A DNA stretch of 64,000 nt from Arachis hypogaea (GCF_003086295.3 NC_092044.1:6846843-6910842), one strand, 5' to 3'; positions 11,601 to 22,077 are shown, counted from the stretch's first letter. Made by a program: numbers and translations. Notes: generated from the sequence alone by a model not told the origin.

Positions 11601-13230
11601 CCAAATATGTAATCTCTCCCTTCTTGAACCCTTTCTTGAGTTGCATAGCAGAGAGTATCGGTGGTCCTCCAACTTTAGATACTGTAGGGACCATGCATGG
11701 AGACCCTTTCTCCATGACACATACTACGTCGTAGTATGGCATAGGTATTATATTTGCTTTCCTTTGCAAATCGAGTCCGATGACTATTTTAAAATCGTCC
11801 ATGGGTGCTACTGAGAAATCCACAAGGCCCTTCCAAGAACCAAGAATCATCTCAACCCCTTTTGCTACTCCCTTAAGGGGTTCACCCTTGGTATTCACGG
11901 GTTTGAACCAGCCATTCTTTTCGGTGATCTTCAACCCAAGCCTCTTTGCTTCATCAGGCGTGATGAAGTTGTGTGTAGCACCAGTGTCGATCATAGCCAT
12001 GACGGGTTTTTCATTGATAAAGGCTTTGACATACATCAAGCCTTTCTTTTCTGCCGTGCTTGCCTCTTTGGCCTTCACAGCATTTATGTGTTGGATAGAT
12101 CCAACACACTCAGTTACTAGAGTTTGAGCTTCTCGTTCCTCAGCAATAGATGCCAAAATCCCTAGCTTGGGACAATCCTTCATTTGGTGTGGTCCCTTGC
12201 ACACGAAGCATCCTCCTTTGGGCACGAAAGTCTTCTTCTTTTCTTCGTACTCTTTCTTTGAAGAGTATTTTCCTTCCTTCTTGGTTGAGAAACTCTTCCC
12301 CTTGTCTCCCCCACCTTTAGCAAAACTAGGCTTGGAGGAAGACTTGGGTTTAGAGTCTCCCCTATGATACTCAGTGAGTGATTCGGCCACCACGATGGCC
12401 TCATCGACATCCTTAACATTCCTTCTTTGTAGTTCTTGCTTTGCCCAAGGTTGGAGTCCATCAATGAAGAAGAACAATGCATCCTCTGATGCTAAGTTGG
12501 GGATTTGAAGTGTGAGAGTAGTGAACTCCTTTACATAGTCACTAATTGTACTCTTGTGCTTCAACTCCCTCAACTTCTTCCTTGCTTCATAAACCACATT
12601 TTCAGGGAAGAATTGTCTTTTCAATTCCCTTTTGAAATCTTCCCATGTAGCTATGTTGCAAGTACCCTTTTCCATATCTATGCACTTTCTCCTCCACCAC
12701 AAAGTAGCATTATCAGAAAGGTAGAGAGCTGCAGTGCGTACCTTTATTGCTTCTTCGACCACCCCTTGGCCTTCGAAGTACCTCTCCATTTGCCATAGGA
12801 AGTTCTCCACCTCGCGAGCGTCCCTTACGCCCTTGAACTCCTTTGGCTTGGGGAGATCAATCTTTGTCATCTCCCTTATAATGGTTGGTCGAGATTTTGC
12901 CTCCTCGAACCAAATTCGAACTTCCTCAAATAGCTTTAAGGAGTTCTCAAGCTTCTCTTCAATTTGGAGCATGCTTTCTTTGAAAGCATCTAATTCTCCC
13001 AACACGTGAGCTTCGAGGGTTTCCTTGTCATGTTCTATCCTTTGGAAGCGCTCATCCATAGAGGATAGAACATTTTCTAACATAGAAACTCTTTCTTCTA
13101 AGAAGTTAGAGTCCTTACCTCTAGGCTCACTTGAAGAACGGATCTTCTTGCCTCCCCATTGAGAAGGAATAACATCCCTTCCCCTTTGAGACTCAACATG
13201 CTCCATGGTGATATTAGAAGCCATTCTCAC
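8698..13230 (-). pseudogene. Gypsy gag-pol polyprotein, one frame with two stop codons
   Basis: A frame of 1511 codons opens at 13230 and closes at the TAG at 8698-8700. It is interrupted only by an in-frame TAG at 9793-9795 and a TAA at 9121-9123. Reading from the start: coiled-coil and gag; a zinc knuckle [13 protein letters not shown] near residue 340 (spacing CX2CX3HX4C, one residue shorter than the usual CX4H); aspartic protease DTGATHNF near 415; RT with YLDD near 750; RNase H ([10 protein letters not shown]) near 870-990; integrase zinc finger ending CLVCQQ near 1130; integrase core after the first stop; and a chromodomain (IQYLIKWKGLP, SWE) in the last 80 residues. Both stops are consistent with G-to-A or C-to-T changes. 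The copy would need trans help to move. Confidence 0.95.
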
Positions 13231-13258
13231 AAACCACTTGTGCTCCCTCTCGAACCTT

Positions 13259-13270
13259 GCTCGGATACCA
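13259..13270 (-). other. Gypsy primer-binding site (tRNA-iMet type)
   Basis: On the minus strand TGGTATCCGAGC begins three bases after the end of the 5' LTR. It matches the TGGTATCAGAGC complement of plant initiator tRNA-Met at 11 of 12 positions. Confidence 0.85.
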
Positions 13271-13273
13271 AAT

Positions 13274-13823
13274 TGTCACGGCCTTGGACACACTCCAACG
13301 CTACCGTGCCGGCACTCGGACTTACTCAACCTCTTGAGCTAAGACCAAGTCAGCCTAACCCTCAATACTTAGCAAGAAAGCTAAGAATACAAGAGAACAC
13401 AAGAGAAAGGAAGCTTTGATGGAAGAACACTTTATTGCTCAAGTGTGGTTACAAATGATTCACACATACCCACACTAACTCTTACCTCCTATTTATAGCC
13501 ATCCACCTCCTCAATGGATGGTTAGGATTAAATCTAATCAATGGTCTAGATTAATCATCTAGAACCTTCTTTATAAATATCTATCCTACTACTACTTTCT
13601 AAATACTTCTAGATTGTTCCATACAACTCTTCGTACTTTTATATCAATCCACACTCTTCTAGAATATTCCATGATCTTCTAAAGTCTTCTAGAACCTTCT
13701 AGGGTATTCCGGGACCTTCTAGAACATTCTAGAATGTTTCGGAACCATCTAGAGTATTCTCAAATACTCCAGAAAACTATACAAACACTGTTAAATCTAA
13801 CCTTCTAAAAATTTACCGTGACA
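13274..13823 (-). repeat. Gypsy 5' LTR
   Basis: 550 bp, same ends and same TATA box (13489-13498) as the left LTR. The three differences from the left copy are in the AAGCTTTGATGG, AAATCTAATC and ATGATCTTC contexts. Transcription of the element would start here and run leftwards. Confidence 0.95.
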
Positions 13824-13827
13824 CGCA

Positions 13828-13914
13828 GCTACCCAAGCCCTTCCTGGTTGCACTGAAACATGTGGGGATGTTTTAATTCCATACCCGCCGTTTGGCATAG
13901 GAGTTCCATCAATG
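13828..13914 (+). pseudogene. WAKL gene, start of the galacturonan-binding (GUB_WAK) region
   Basis: Directly after the Gypsy target-site copy the plus strand encodes ATQALPGCTETCGD followed by VLIPYPPFGIGVPS. Cys-x3-CG followed by IPYPFGIG is the N-terminal signature of the cell-wall-binding domain of WAK-like receptors. Similarity ends near 13915, where the sequence becomes AT-rich. The next part of such a receptor (LVCKDSTLYLRGVD) reappears on the same strand at about 19190, so the gene is interrupted here by about 5.2 kb of inserted DNA. An extra proline (PYPPFG) and the abrupt end agree with decay. Confidence 0.8.
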
Positions 13915-13929
13915 GATATATATATTGTG

Positions 13930-14612
13930 TGTAGCGCCGGCAAGCGCTCCTACTACAATTTAAAATTTTTTTAGTAGTATGTGATAATAATATTTATTTG
14001 TCTTCATTAAATTATTGAATTTAATTCCACAATAATTTTTTATTCAACTTTTAGTATTTAATAGTCAATTTAAGAATTTAATATTAGATATTTATTAAAA
14101 TAATCAATTCTCAATTTAAATAAGATCGATGTTCTTTTTTAAAAATGAACTTAAAAGATATTATTTATCTTTTTTTAAAATTAGTTTTAGTTTTTTTTTT
14201 TCTGTAACAACTACGTTAATTGAAAAAAAATTCAACTATAGATATCATTAAGAGTTGGCTTTTGATTGTATGAGAAGTAAATTTTTAATAATTGTTTGAT
14301 GATATATATATAAGAGGTATTTTGATTGTATTGTTAAAAAAAATTACTCAATTTTTTAAAAAATATGAAACCTAAAAAATAGAATTATAAATTATATATT
14401 ATTATTTAAATTATTATTTTAGTATTTTAATTTGTAAATCATATATTTTGAAGGCTAATTATATATATTTTATAATAATAAAATATAATTATAACAATAA
14501 TTATGCTATATGTACATAACTATTCGTATAGAATACATATTGAAAATGAATTAAACAATAAATATATTTTTAATAATACACCCAAAGCCAGCTAAAATGT
14601 TGTTCTGCCAGT
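13930..14612. other. AT-rich DNA without recognisable genes
   Basis: Low-complexity AT-rich sequence inserted into the WAKL gene. It has no long open frame and no recognisable transposon ends. Confidence 0.4.
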
Positions 14613-14972
14613 ATGTCTTTTTTTAGTGTTCTCTGTTGTGAGCTTCATGCTATTTGGAGAGAGCTTATTATAGCTTGGGATTGCGAGTGCAAAGAGGTCA
14701 TATGTGAAACTGATAATCTTGATGCAATTTTTCTTGTTTCGCGAGACACGACCAGCATGATTAGGACTGATTTTGATCTGCTTGACAAAATTAAAGAGAT
14801 GCTCCAGCGTAATTGGACAGTTACGTTAGTACTCATTCAGCGCACATCAAATAGAGTGGTTGATTTAATGGCTAAGACTGCTGCTTTAAACAAGCAGGTG
14901 TACCTGGAGTGGTTGCTACCTCCTAATAGTTTAGACATTATTATTAGAGAGGAGTCCTACTCTTTCTTTTAG
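14613..14972 (+). pseudogene. RNase H-like fragment (RVT_3 type, LINE-derived)
   Basis: A 119-codon open frame encodes ELHAIWRELIIAWDCECKEVI, then CETDNLDAI, and near its C-terminus IQRTSNRVVDLMAKTA. The spacing of an initial Glu, a central E-x-D and a late R-x-(S/A)-N-R...D-x-(L/M)-A-K is that of the RNase H-like domain found at the end of plant LINE ORF2 and in related small proteins. The first catalytic Asp strand is missing, so the domain is truncated at its N-terminus. No LINE reverse transcriptase lies upstream. I read it as a short transposon relic; a host-derived RNase H-like exon is the alternative. Confidence 0.6.
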
Positions 14973-15239
14973 GTCCTCTTTTTTTATGTTATTTCTAGTC
15001 ACCAAAAAATAATAAATATATTTATACACAAATGCATAATGGTTAACGAATAATTTTATAGCTGGTTTTTATCCAATATAATATTTTTATTATAAAAATT
15101 ATTAGAGTTTATTTATCTTGTATCCTAAAGGCACATATTAAAATTACAAATTGATAATATTTTTGTTAAAAATATAAAATATTAAAATTTTAATTTATTT
15201 ATTTTACAATTATCATATGAAAAAGTTTAAAATCTTTAT

Positions 15240-15475
15240 AGTATACAAATGAGAAGCTTATATGCTGACGTGGTACTCATACGTTGAGTCTGAGAGTTTA
15301 TTTGCTTAGGTGTCATCACTAGAAATTTTTAGAATTATATTTATAAATTATAAATGATTATTTGCTTAGGTTGTTATTTTCAAATTCAAAATTATTTGTT
15401 TAGGTTGTTTCACTTAGGTTGTTATTTTTTAAATTTTAAATTATTTTACTGAGGTTGTTATTTGCACTAGCTAAT
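15240..15475. repeat. Copy 1 of a diverged AT-rich repeat (TTTGCTTAGGT motifs)
   Basis: This stretch and 16205-16430 share the order: a GAGAA...GCTG-rich start; TTATTTGCTTAGGTGTCAT-like; TTATATTTATAAATTATAA; then several TTATTTGCTTAGGTTGTTATTTT units. Within the copy the GCTTAGGTTGTTATTTT unit is repeated about three times. It does not code. It may be the 5' or internal non-coding part of the Helitron that follows. Confidence 0.6.
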
Positions 15476-16204
15476 TAGAAAAATCTATTTAAAATTTTGA
15501 AATTTGAAATTATAATACTAATTCCTAATTAAGTGACTTCTTAACCATTTTGATTTTTAAATTTAAATTTTTTTTATTTGTCACATTTATAAATTTTCTC
15601 TTTACTCAATTTACATTGTTATATTTTAGATTGTCTCTGCACAATAAAAATAATTTCATCTTTTTCTGTTTAAATATTTTTTTTAAATTTACGTAATTTA
15701 TAAGGTTATTAATTTTTAGATTGTATTTAATTTTATTTATTTTTATTGACAAATAATAGAATTGATATTATTTATGACGACACTAAAAAAATAGGATTCA
15801 AAAATTTAATTAAACCATGAAATATTAAGTTAGTTTTATATTTCTAATATGAAATATTGTTGATATAATTAAGTTAGTTATTAATTTTTGATGTGTAATT
15901 ATTTAAAATAACCTAATTCTAATTTTTAATGGCTAATTTAAACACTTTGTTTAGACTTTTCAATTTAAAAAATATATTTTTAATTCTTAAATAAACAAAT
16001 GTCTTTAAAAATATATTTTTTATTTACATAATTTATAATAAGCAAATTTGCTAACTACAAAATATTAGATTAAATTGAATGAAATTACTTATTTTTTTTA
16101 AAATATGAGATTATTTATACTATTTTAAAAAAAATTAATATATATTTTTTTATACCTAATTTTTTTTCTATTGTACCTAAAAAATTGAACTAATTTAGTA
16201 GTTC

Positions 16205-16430
16205 AAAAAAAATGGAGAATTTATTTGCTGGTGTGACGCTAATACACTAAGTTTAAAAATTATTTACTTAGGTGTCGTTATTAAAATTTTTTAAAATTTT
16301 ATTTATAAATTATAAGTTATTTGTTTAGGTGGTTATCTTTTAAATTTTAAGTTATTTGCTTAAGTTATTTTACTTAGGTTATTAGTTTTAAATTTTTAAA
16401 TACGCTTTTTAAATTGTTATTTTTAGATAT
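16205..16430. repeat. Copy 2 of the diverged AT-rich repeat
   Basis: Matches 15240-15475 in the same orientation, about 965 bp away, with many substitutions. It contains TTATTTACTTAGGTGTCGTTAT and TTATTTGTTTAGGTGGTTATC in the same order. The two copies define a duplicated non-coding segment. Confidence 0.6.
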
Positions 16431-16775
16431 TTATATAATTTATAAGGTTATTAATTTTTAAATTGTAATTAATTTTTTGTTTTTATTGACAAATAATAGG
16501 ATAGATACAATTTATGATAAAACTAAAACAATTATTTTTAATTTTTATTTTCTAATTAGATTAAAAGAGTTTTATATTTTAAAATAATATTAAATTTTAA
16601 TTTTTTTCGTGCCATTATTTTGAAAGGAGCGCAAAATAAAAATATTAATTAATTAATTAATTTAATGATAAGATCAAGAGTGATATATACAGGAGGTTAG
16701 AATTCAAGATGTAGTTGTTAGAGATGAAATTTGTACTTTCAAATAAGATAAATGTGTCATTTTAACTATCCACGT

Positions 16776-18510
16776 CTTTTACAGGTAGCATGAGATATAT
16801 GTTTCATAATTATGAAGATATTCTAGCAATTTATAAGAAATATATGGATATCCTGATCTCTTAATCACAGTGACATGTAACTCGAGTTGGTAAGAGATTG
16901 GTAGAGTTAATAATCCAAAAAATTTAAAGGTTGAAAACTGACCAGATATATTATGTAGAGTATTCAAAATTAAGCTTGACATGATAACCTCCGATTTTAA
17001 GCAAGGGATAGCATTCGAAGTGCAAGATACATGTATTGTTCATCATTTAACCTTATTTTTAGAAAAAAATTTTCGTTAAATTATTTGCACAGTTATATAT
17101 TTATCAAAGTATATATATAAAATAGATAGTTTATTTTTAACATATTATTTTTTTTATCTTTTTATTATAATGATGTATATGGTAGAATTCTAAAAGAGAA
17201 GTCCATTACATATTCATATTCTTTTGTGGTTGAGTGGAGACCACAAAACAACAAACACAACTTAAATTGACCGATTAATATTGTTAAGATTATTTGATCG
17301 TGTTCGACACCCAAAATTGTTTAGAGCTATGTCTACATATATAATTCATGGACCATTTGCTCAAAATTTCTCTACATGAAAAATGGACACTACACCAAAT
17401 ATTATCTTAAAACATTCAATAACACCACAGCTATTAATGATAGTAGATACCCATCATATAGAAGATAAGACACAAGAGTAGTCACTGAAAAGAAAAGATT
17501 TCATATGGATAATAGGCATGTAATTTCTTACAACGCATATCTACTAATATCTTATCAAGCGCATGTTAACGTAGAGTACTACAACAAGTCAAATACTATT
17601 AAATATTTGTTCAAGTATATGAATAAAGGTTCAGACAAGGTGGCAGTTGAGGTTTCAAAAGAAACTTTCAGTGGAGAGGATGCTCAGATTATTATGAGGT
17701 CAAACAATTTTTAATTGCGGGTATTTGTCTGCACATAAGGCTGTGTGGAGAACTTTGACATATGATATTCATTAGAGATGACCTTCAGTGATGAGAGTAA
17801 CCTTTCATTTGTCTAAAAAATAAAATATCATCTTTAAAGACAATAATAATCTTAAAAAAATCATGGAATAAGAGAAAGAAACAGATACGATGTCCTTAGA
17901 ATGGATGAAGGTCAACAAAGAATTTAAAGCAAGTCAAACTTTAACGTATATTAAGTTTCCAAATCAATTTGTTTATGATAGGAAAAAAAGGGTATGATAT
18001 TCACGTAAGAGAGAGTATTCTATTGTGAGGTTAAACTATGTTCTACTAGGTATATGTGATATCTATTATATGAAAATTTTGTTAACTGTTCAGAAAGCTT
18101 GCACAATATATGAGTCTATTATGACCGTTAATAGGATTATATATCCTAACTTCCAAGATGCTTTTTATTCATTCGGGCAACTGTATGACGATAGAAAATT
18201 CATTACAGCTATTAATGTGATTTGGTCATCAATTGAGAAAACTATTTGTGATGTTATTGATATCTAATAGTATTAGCAAACTAAATTGTATTTAGAATGC
18301 AACTTGGACATTATTAACTGACGGGATACTATATAAGAGGAGAAAAATATTGAAAACTAAGGTATTTCATTGTGGTAATTAAATCATTATTACATGTAAG
18401 ACTTTACTTGCCAAAATCAGTGTTCACTTATGGACAGCTTTACGTTGCTTTGTCAAGAGTTAAGAGTCGCAATGGCTTGAACATTCTGATTCAAGGTTAA
18501 AATAGCAATC
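16776..18510 (+). pseudogene. Degenerate Helitron Rep/helicase gene
   Basis: Translation in shifting frames recovers the Helitron replicase in order. GSMRYMFHNYEDILAIY near 16785 belongs to the Helitron-like N-terminal domain, and FKIKLDM near 16970 follows. The HUH motif is HIHILLWL (the two His codons at 17209-17217). Then come FRAMSTYIIHGPF near 17320 and YNAYLLISYQAHVNVEYYN near 17540. YLFKYMNKG near 17605-17635 carries the two catalytic tyrosines. A helicase-like stretch NFQDAFYSFGQLYDD lies near 18150, and LYVALSRVKSRNGL near 18450 marks the helicase end. Stops and large deletions separate these blocks. Autonomous Helitrons move by rolling-circle replication; this copy cannot. Confidence 0.85.
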
Positions 18511-19026
18511 CAAAGTCATCAACAACAAATGTCATGTTCAAAGAAGTTTTTAATAATATTTAGGTAAGAAAAATAGTATTTTCGTTTTAGTAACATGTTA
18601 TGATTTATACTTTTGTACGAATATTTGTCGTAAATTTAATTAATTTATCTATAACTATACTTTTAGACTTAAAATGAAATGTGTAACATAGAGTACAACA
18701 TCATATGGCAATTGTTTATCTAATGATGTTAGTAAAATATTCTATTGTTGATAAACTTTTGTTAGTTTTTGGTATAAAGTTTAGTGCAAAATTGATATGC
18801 TACGAATACAGTTATATATATTCTTATCTTTATAGGTCTCTTTTCTTATTGTTCAAGGATATTATAAATTTTAAACTGTTTTATTTGTATTTTATTTTAA
18901 ATAAATATAAAATAACATATTTAATACACTTATTATATAATAACGATGATAGTATTATACTAAAGTTAAAAAATTTATGACTATAAAATACTATTTTTAA
19001 TTTATCATGTCAAATTAAAATATAAG
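18511..19026. other. AT-rich 3' part of the Helitron region
   Basis: No recognisable protein. The 91-codon open frame at 18705-18980 is low-complexity. The segment lies between the helicase remnant and the candidate Helitron 3' hairpin. Confidence 0.4.
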
Positions 19027-19065
19027 TCCGTGCATCACACGGATTTAACATTAATTTTCTACTAA
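19027..19065 (+). other. Candidate Helitron 3' terminus (hairpin plus CTAA)
   Basis: A 6-bp perfect stem TCCGTG / CACGGA with a 5-base loop (19027-19043) is followed 18 bases later by CTAA (19062-19065) and then T. Helitrons end in CTRR after a short GC-rich hairpin and insert between A and T. The spacing is slightly longer than the usual 10-12 bases, so this is a candidate end only. Confidence 0.5.
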
Positions 19066-19159
19066 TAGTAAATTTGTCATGTGTATTTAAGACATATATT
19101 AACTTAATCTAAATTATTATTATGATATATATATTTTTTGTCCCCATTATCAAATTTTT

Positions 19160-21721
19160 TTGGATCCTATGGGTGTAAAAGCTGTTTCTTGAAATTGGAA
19201 CTTGTCTGCAAAGACTCAACTTTATATCTCAGAGGCGTTGACCTTAAAATCTGGAAGATCTCTCTCAAAAGTCAACTGGGCATGCCTGCTTTGATTTCCA
19301 AGGTAGGTAGAGAAGATCACAACCAAGATAATAACAGAGTAAGAAAACAAGGCAACGAAGCCAGGCTTCCTATAGGGACGGCGTTCGTGACTTCTAAGGA
19401 AGAAAACAGCGTCGGAAGTGTAGGGTGTGACACTTACGGGTTCATCAATAATATTATTCATGGCAGCATAGAGAACACAACAGGGTGCTTGACAAGGTGC
19501 AATAACATGGCTGATATTCAAAACGATGAGAGTTGCACGGGGATAGGGTGCTGTAAGGTGGATATTCCTCTTGCCACGAAGAACAATAATATAAGCATAA
19601 AGGCGAATAGCTTCTCCAATTTCAACACATCGTGGGGATTTAACAACTGCAGCTACTCCTTTATGGCCAAAAAGGGTGGCTACGAATTTTCGGTGAGTCA
19701 TTTGATGAAGGGTGCATCGTTGGAGAGGGTTCCCATGGTTATTGATTGGAGCGTTGGAGAACAGGGTCGTGAAGTTTCCCGCCAAAACATCTATCGGCAT
19801 ATATGCAGGGGTAATAGCAGTTGCCAGGATTCCAACAATGGATTTGGTTACCGATTCAGATGTAACAAAGGCTTCGAGGGAAATCCATACCATCTGGAAG
19901 GTTGCCGAGGTACTACTGTGTTTTTAATTAAATTTTAGACAAGCATATTGCATGTTTAGACATGTTAGTATAAATGTGTTGGTCATATTACCATGACTAC
20001 AGTAATTATGTCTAGAGATAAACTTTATGGAGCAATGCTAGGGGCCAGCAATTTTTGTGATTGTTAGCCATCAACTAGCCATCAATGATGATTTGATGGT
20101 ATGAGATTGGTATGAAATTTCATCAAATGGCTTACCTTCCTCTGCTGGTTATATGCTGGCCAAAATTCAATAAAACTGCTGCCCCCTAGATTTTTCCAAC
20201 TTTATGTCTAAGTTTTCATCTTTATTTGGTTTTGTTAGAGATAATTAATATTAACATGTAAAAAATGAGAGTTGCAATATTAATTCTGGTCCACCACCCT
20301 TGCAGATAACACCCATAATTGCATCAGTGAACATCATTGCCGTGAAACTGAAGGGTCGTTCGAGTGCTTTTGTCCTGCTGGGGAATCTGGAGATGGAAAA
20401 AGGGAAGGTAAAGGATGCCACCGAAGCCTTGTACTTACCAAGGGTGCAATAATTGGTATGCAAAGCACAATTATTCAGTTCTGTTTTTCTTTTCCTTTTC
20501 ACTTGCATGTGCTTATTACCTTTCCCATGTCTTAACCATGCATAGGTTTAGGCGTTGGACTTCTAATCCTGATTGTAGGAGCTTTTTGCATACACCTGAG
20601 GTATCTGAAAAGAAAACTAATCAACTTGAAAGACAAGTTCTTCAAAAAAAAATGGTGGTCCCATTTTACAACAAAAGCTTTTAAATGCTAAAATCTTCAC
20701 ATTAGAGCAACTTATTAAGGCCACCAACAACTTTGATGAGAAACTAATCATTGGTAAAGGACATAATAGTACGGTTTTCAAAGGAATTTTGTCTAATAAT
20801 AGGGTTGTTGCTATCAAGAAGTTCAGGGAACTACATCAGAACCTAATCGAGGAATTCATTGATTGGTTGGTTCTTCTAGAAGAAATCAGGCATAGGAATG
20901 TGGTCCCCATCTTGGGTTATTGTTTGGAGAGTGAAGTTCCTTTACTGGTTTATGAATTTTTCAATAATGGTACCCTTTTTGACAAGCTTCACAAGCGAAA
21001 CAACATCAACTTCTCATGGAAAACTCGTCTACAGATAGCAATAGAGGCAGCTACAGCTCTAGATTATTTGCACTCAGGTACCAGAATACCAATTATCCAT
21101 TCAAATGTTTCAAGTGCCAACATTCTCCTTGATGACACTTATACTGCCAAATTATTGCTTGATTTTTGTACGAATGTAAGTTTGAGTTCGATGCATGAAA
21201 TTGGATTAGATCTTTATTATTTGGACCCAGAGTATATTCACACAGGCCAACTTACTGAGAACAGTGATGTGTATAGTTTTGGTGTCGTGCTCGCGGAACT
21301 GATAATAGGGGAGAAAACAATTCAGGTTGAGAAACCAGAAGGGGGATTTCCCCTTCTTGCTAAGCAGTTCATCTTAACCTTGGAAAAGAATAGCTGGCTT
21401 GATATTCTTGAAACTGGGATTGTGAATAAAGAAAATGAAGACGAATTCATCCAAGTTGCTCTACTTGCAGCAAAGTGTTTGAGACTTCATGCAAAAGAAA
21501 GGCCTAGCATGGGAATGGTTGCAATGAAGTTGAAGAATATAAGAGAGAAGCATCAAATCAAACACAATTCAGACCTATGTTTGACCAAGAGTCTTCGCTT
21601 GTTTGACGATGATCCATCTGGCACATTTGAGCATGGCAGTAGTAGCACTAGCAGTGTCCAACACAGTGGCTACGAATCGTGTACCGATTCAATGCAAGAT
21701 GGATTGTATTCAGTAATATAA
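19160..21721 (+). pseudogene. WAK-like receptor kinase, remaining exons, with degenerate kinase
   Basis: Exon 1 remainder (about 19160-19909) encodes the cell-wall-binding ectodomain: LVCKDSTLYLRGVD, VGCDTYGFINNI, GCLTRCNN, IGCCKVDIP, then the WAK C-terminal and EGF cysteines (NSSCQDSNNGFGYRFRC). Exon 2 (20306-20455) adds HNCISEHHCRETEGSFECFC, an EGF-like repeat. Exon 3 (20546-21721) gives a TM helix (GVGLLILIVGAF) and the kinase. Junctions join in frame. Exon 3 then shifts frame at a run of ten A (20644-20653), and the kinase is open from about 20660 to the TAA at 21719. Key kinase residues are lost: HRD reads HSN, the catalytic-loop Lys reads Ser, DFG reads DFC, and the activation loop is shortened; the beta-3 Lys (AIKK) remains. 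The N-terminus is 5-11 kb upstream, beyond insertions. WAK-like kinases sense pectin fragments and signal across the plasma membrane; this locus is a pseudogene. Confidence 0.85.
20038..20189. mobile_element. MITE in WAKL intron 1
   Basis: Imperfect terminal inverted repeats CTAGGGGCCAGCAATTTT (20038-20055) and AAAACTGCTGCCCCCTAG (20172-20189) enclose about 115 bp of non-coding sequence. A related copy lies in opposite orientation at 53104-53208. It sits in the intron between the ectodomain and EGF exons. No transposase is present, so mobility would need one in trans. Confidence 0.7.
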
Positions 21722-21926
21722 ATAACACTCTAGAAGATTTATCAATAAAAAAATTATTTATGGTAATGATTTAATTTGACTGGAATATTGGATATATAAA
21801 AAATCGGTGTATAATACTAGCTAAAAGAAGAAAAAATGGTTAATGTACAAGTGATCCTGGTATGAAGCACCAAAAACACTATCTGATATGTACGTATTTT
21901 GAATTTTTTATTTCTTTTCCAGACCA

Positions 21927-21954
21927 TATAAATGGATGAGTATTTGCGTTGACC
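21927..21954 (+). promoter_or_regulatory. TATA box and W-box of TNL-A
   Basis: TATAAA at 21927-21932 is followed by TTGACC at 21949-21954, a W-box core bound by WRKY factors. The start codon is at 22078, so the TATA box is about 150 bp upstream and transcription probably starts near 21955-21965. Assignment rests on motif and position only. Confidence 0.5.
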
Positions 21955-22077
21955 CGCATCCTTCTTCTTTCCCATCTCAAACACATCATTCTACAGCATT
22001 GAGATTAACTCCCACTTCTTATTCTTCTTCTTTACTCTCTCAAACTCCAAACCCAAAATCCAAAAAGCAAAAAGAAG

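Larger units (their letters stand above)
8137..13823 (-). mobile_element. Young Gypsy LTR retrotransposon with chromodomain (chromovirus)
   Basis: Two 550-bp LTRs (8137-8686 and 13274-13823) begin TGTCACGG and end GTGACA, and differ at only three positions in my side-by-side reading. Flanks share CGCA (8133-8136 and 13824-13827), a 4-bp match where 5 bp is usual. Between the LTRs a single minus-strand frame from 13230 to 8698 encodes gag, protease, RT, RNase H, integrase and a C-terminal chromodomain. The primer-binding site next to the 5' (right) LTR matches the 3' end of initiator tRNA-Met, and a polypurine tract abuts the left LTR. The insertion splits the signal peptide of a WAKL gene. 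Near-identical LTRs indicate a recent insertion. Confidence 0.96.

Noticed and set aside
13915..19135. 12-bp direct repeat GATATATATATT flanking the DNA inserted in the WAKL gene
   Set aside because: It is low-complexity AT repeat and the flanks do not align cleanly on both sides, so it cannot be taken as a target duplication.
19222..19893. A 223-codon open frame on the minus strand
   Set aside because: It lies antisense to the WAKL ectodomain exon, whose plus-strand translation has the diagnostic cysteine pattern; the minus translation resembles nothing known.
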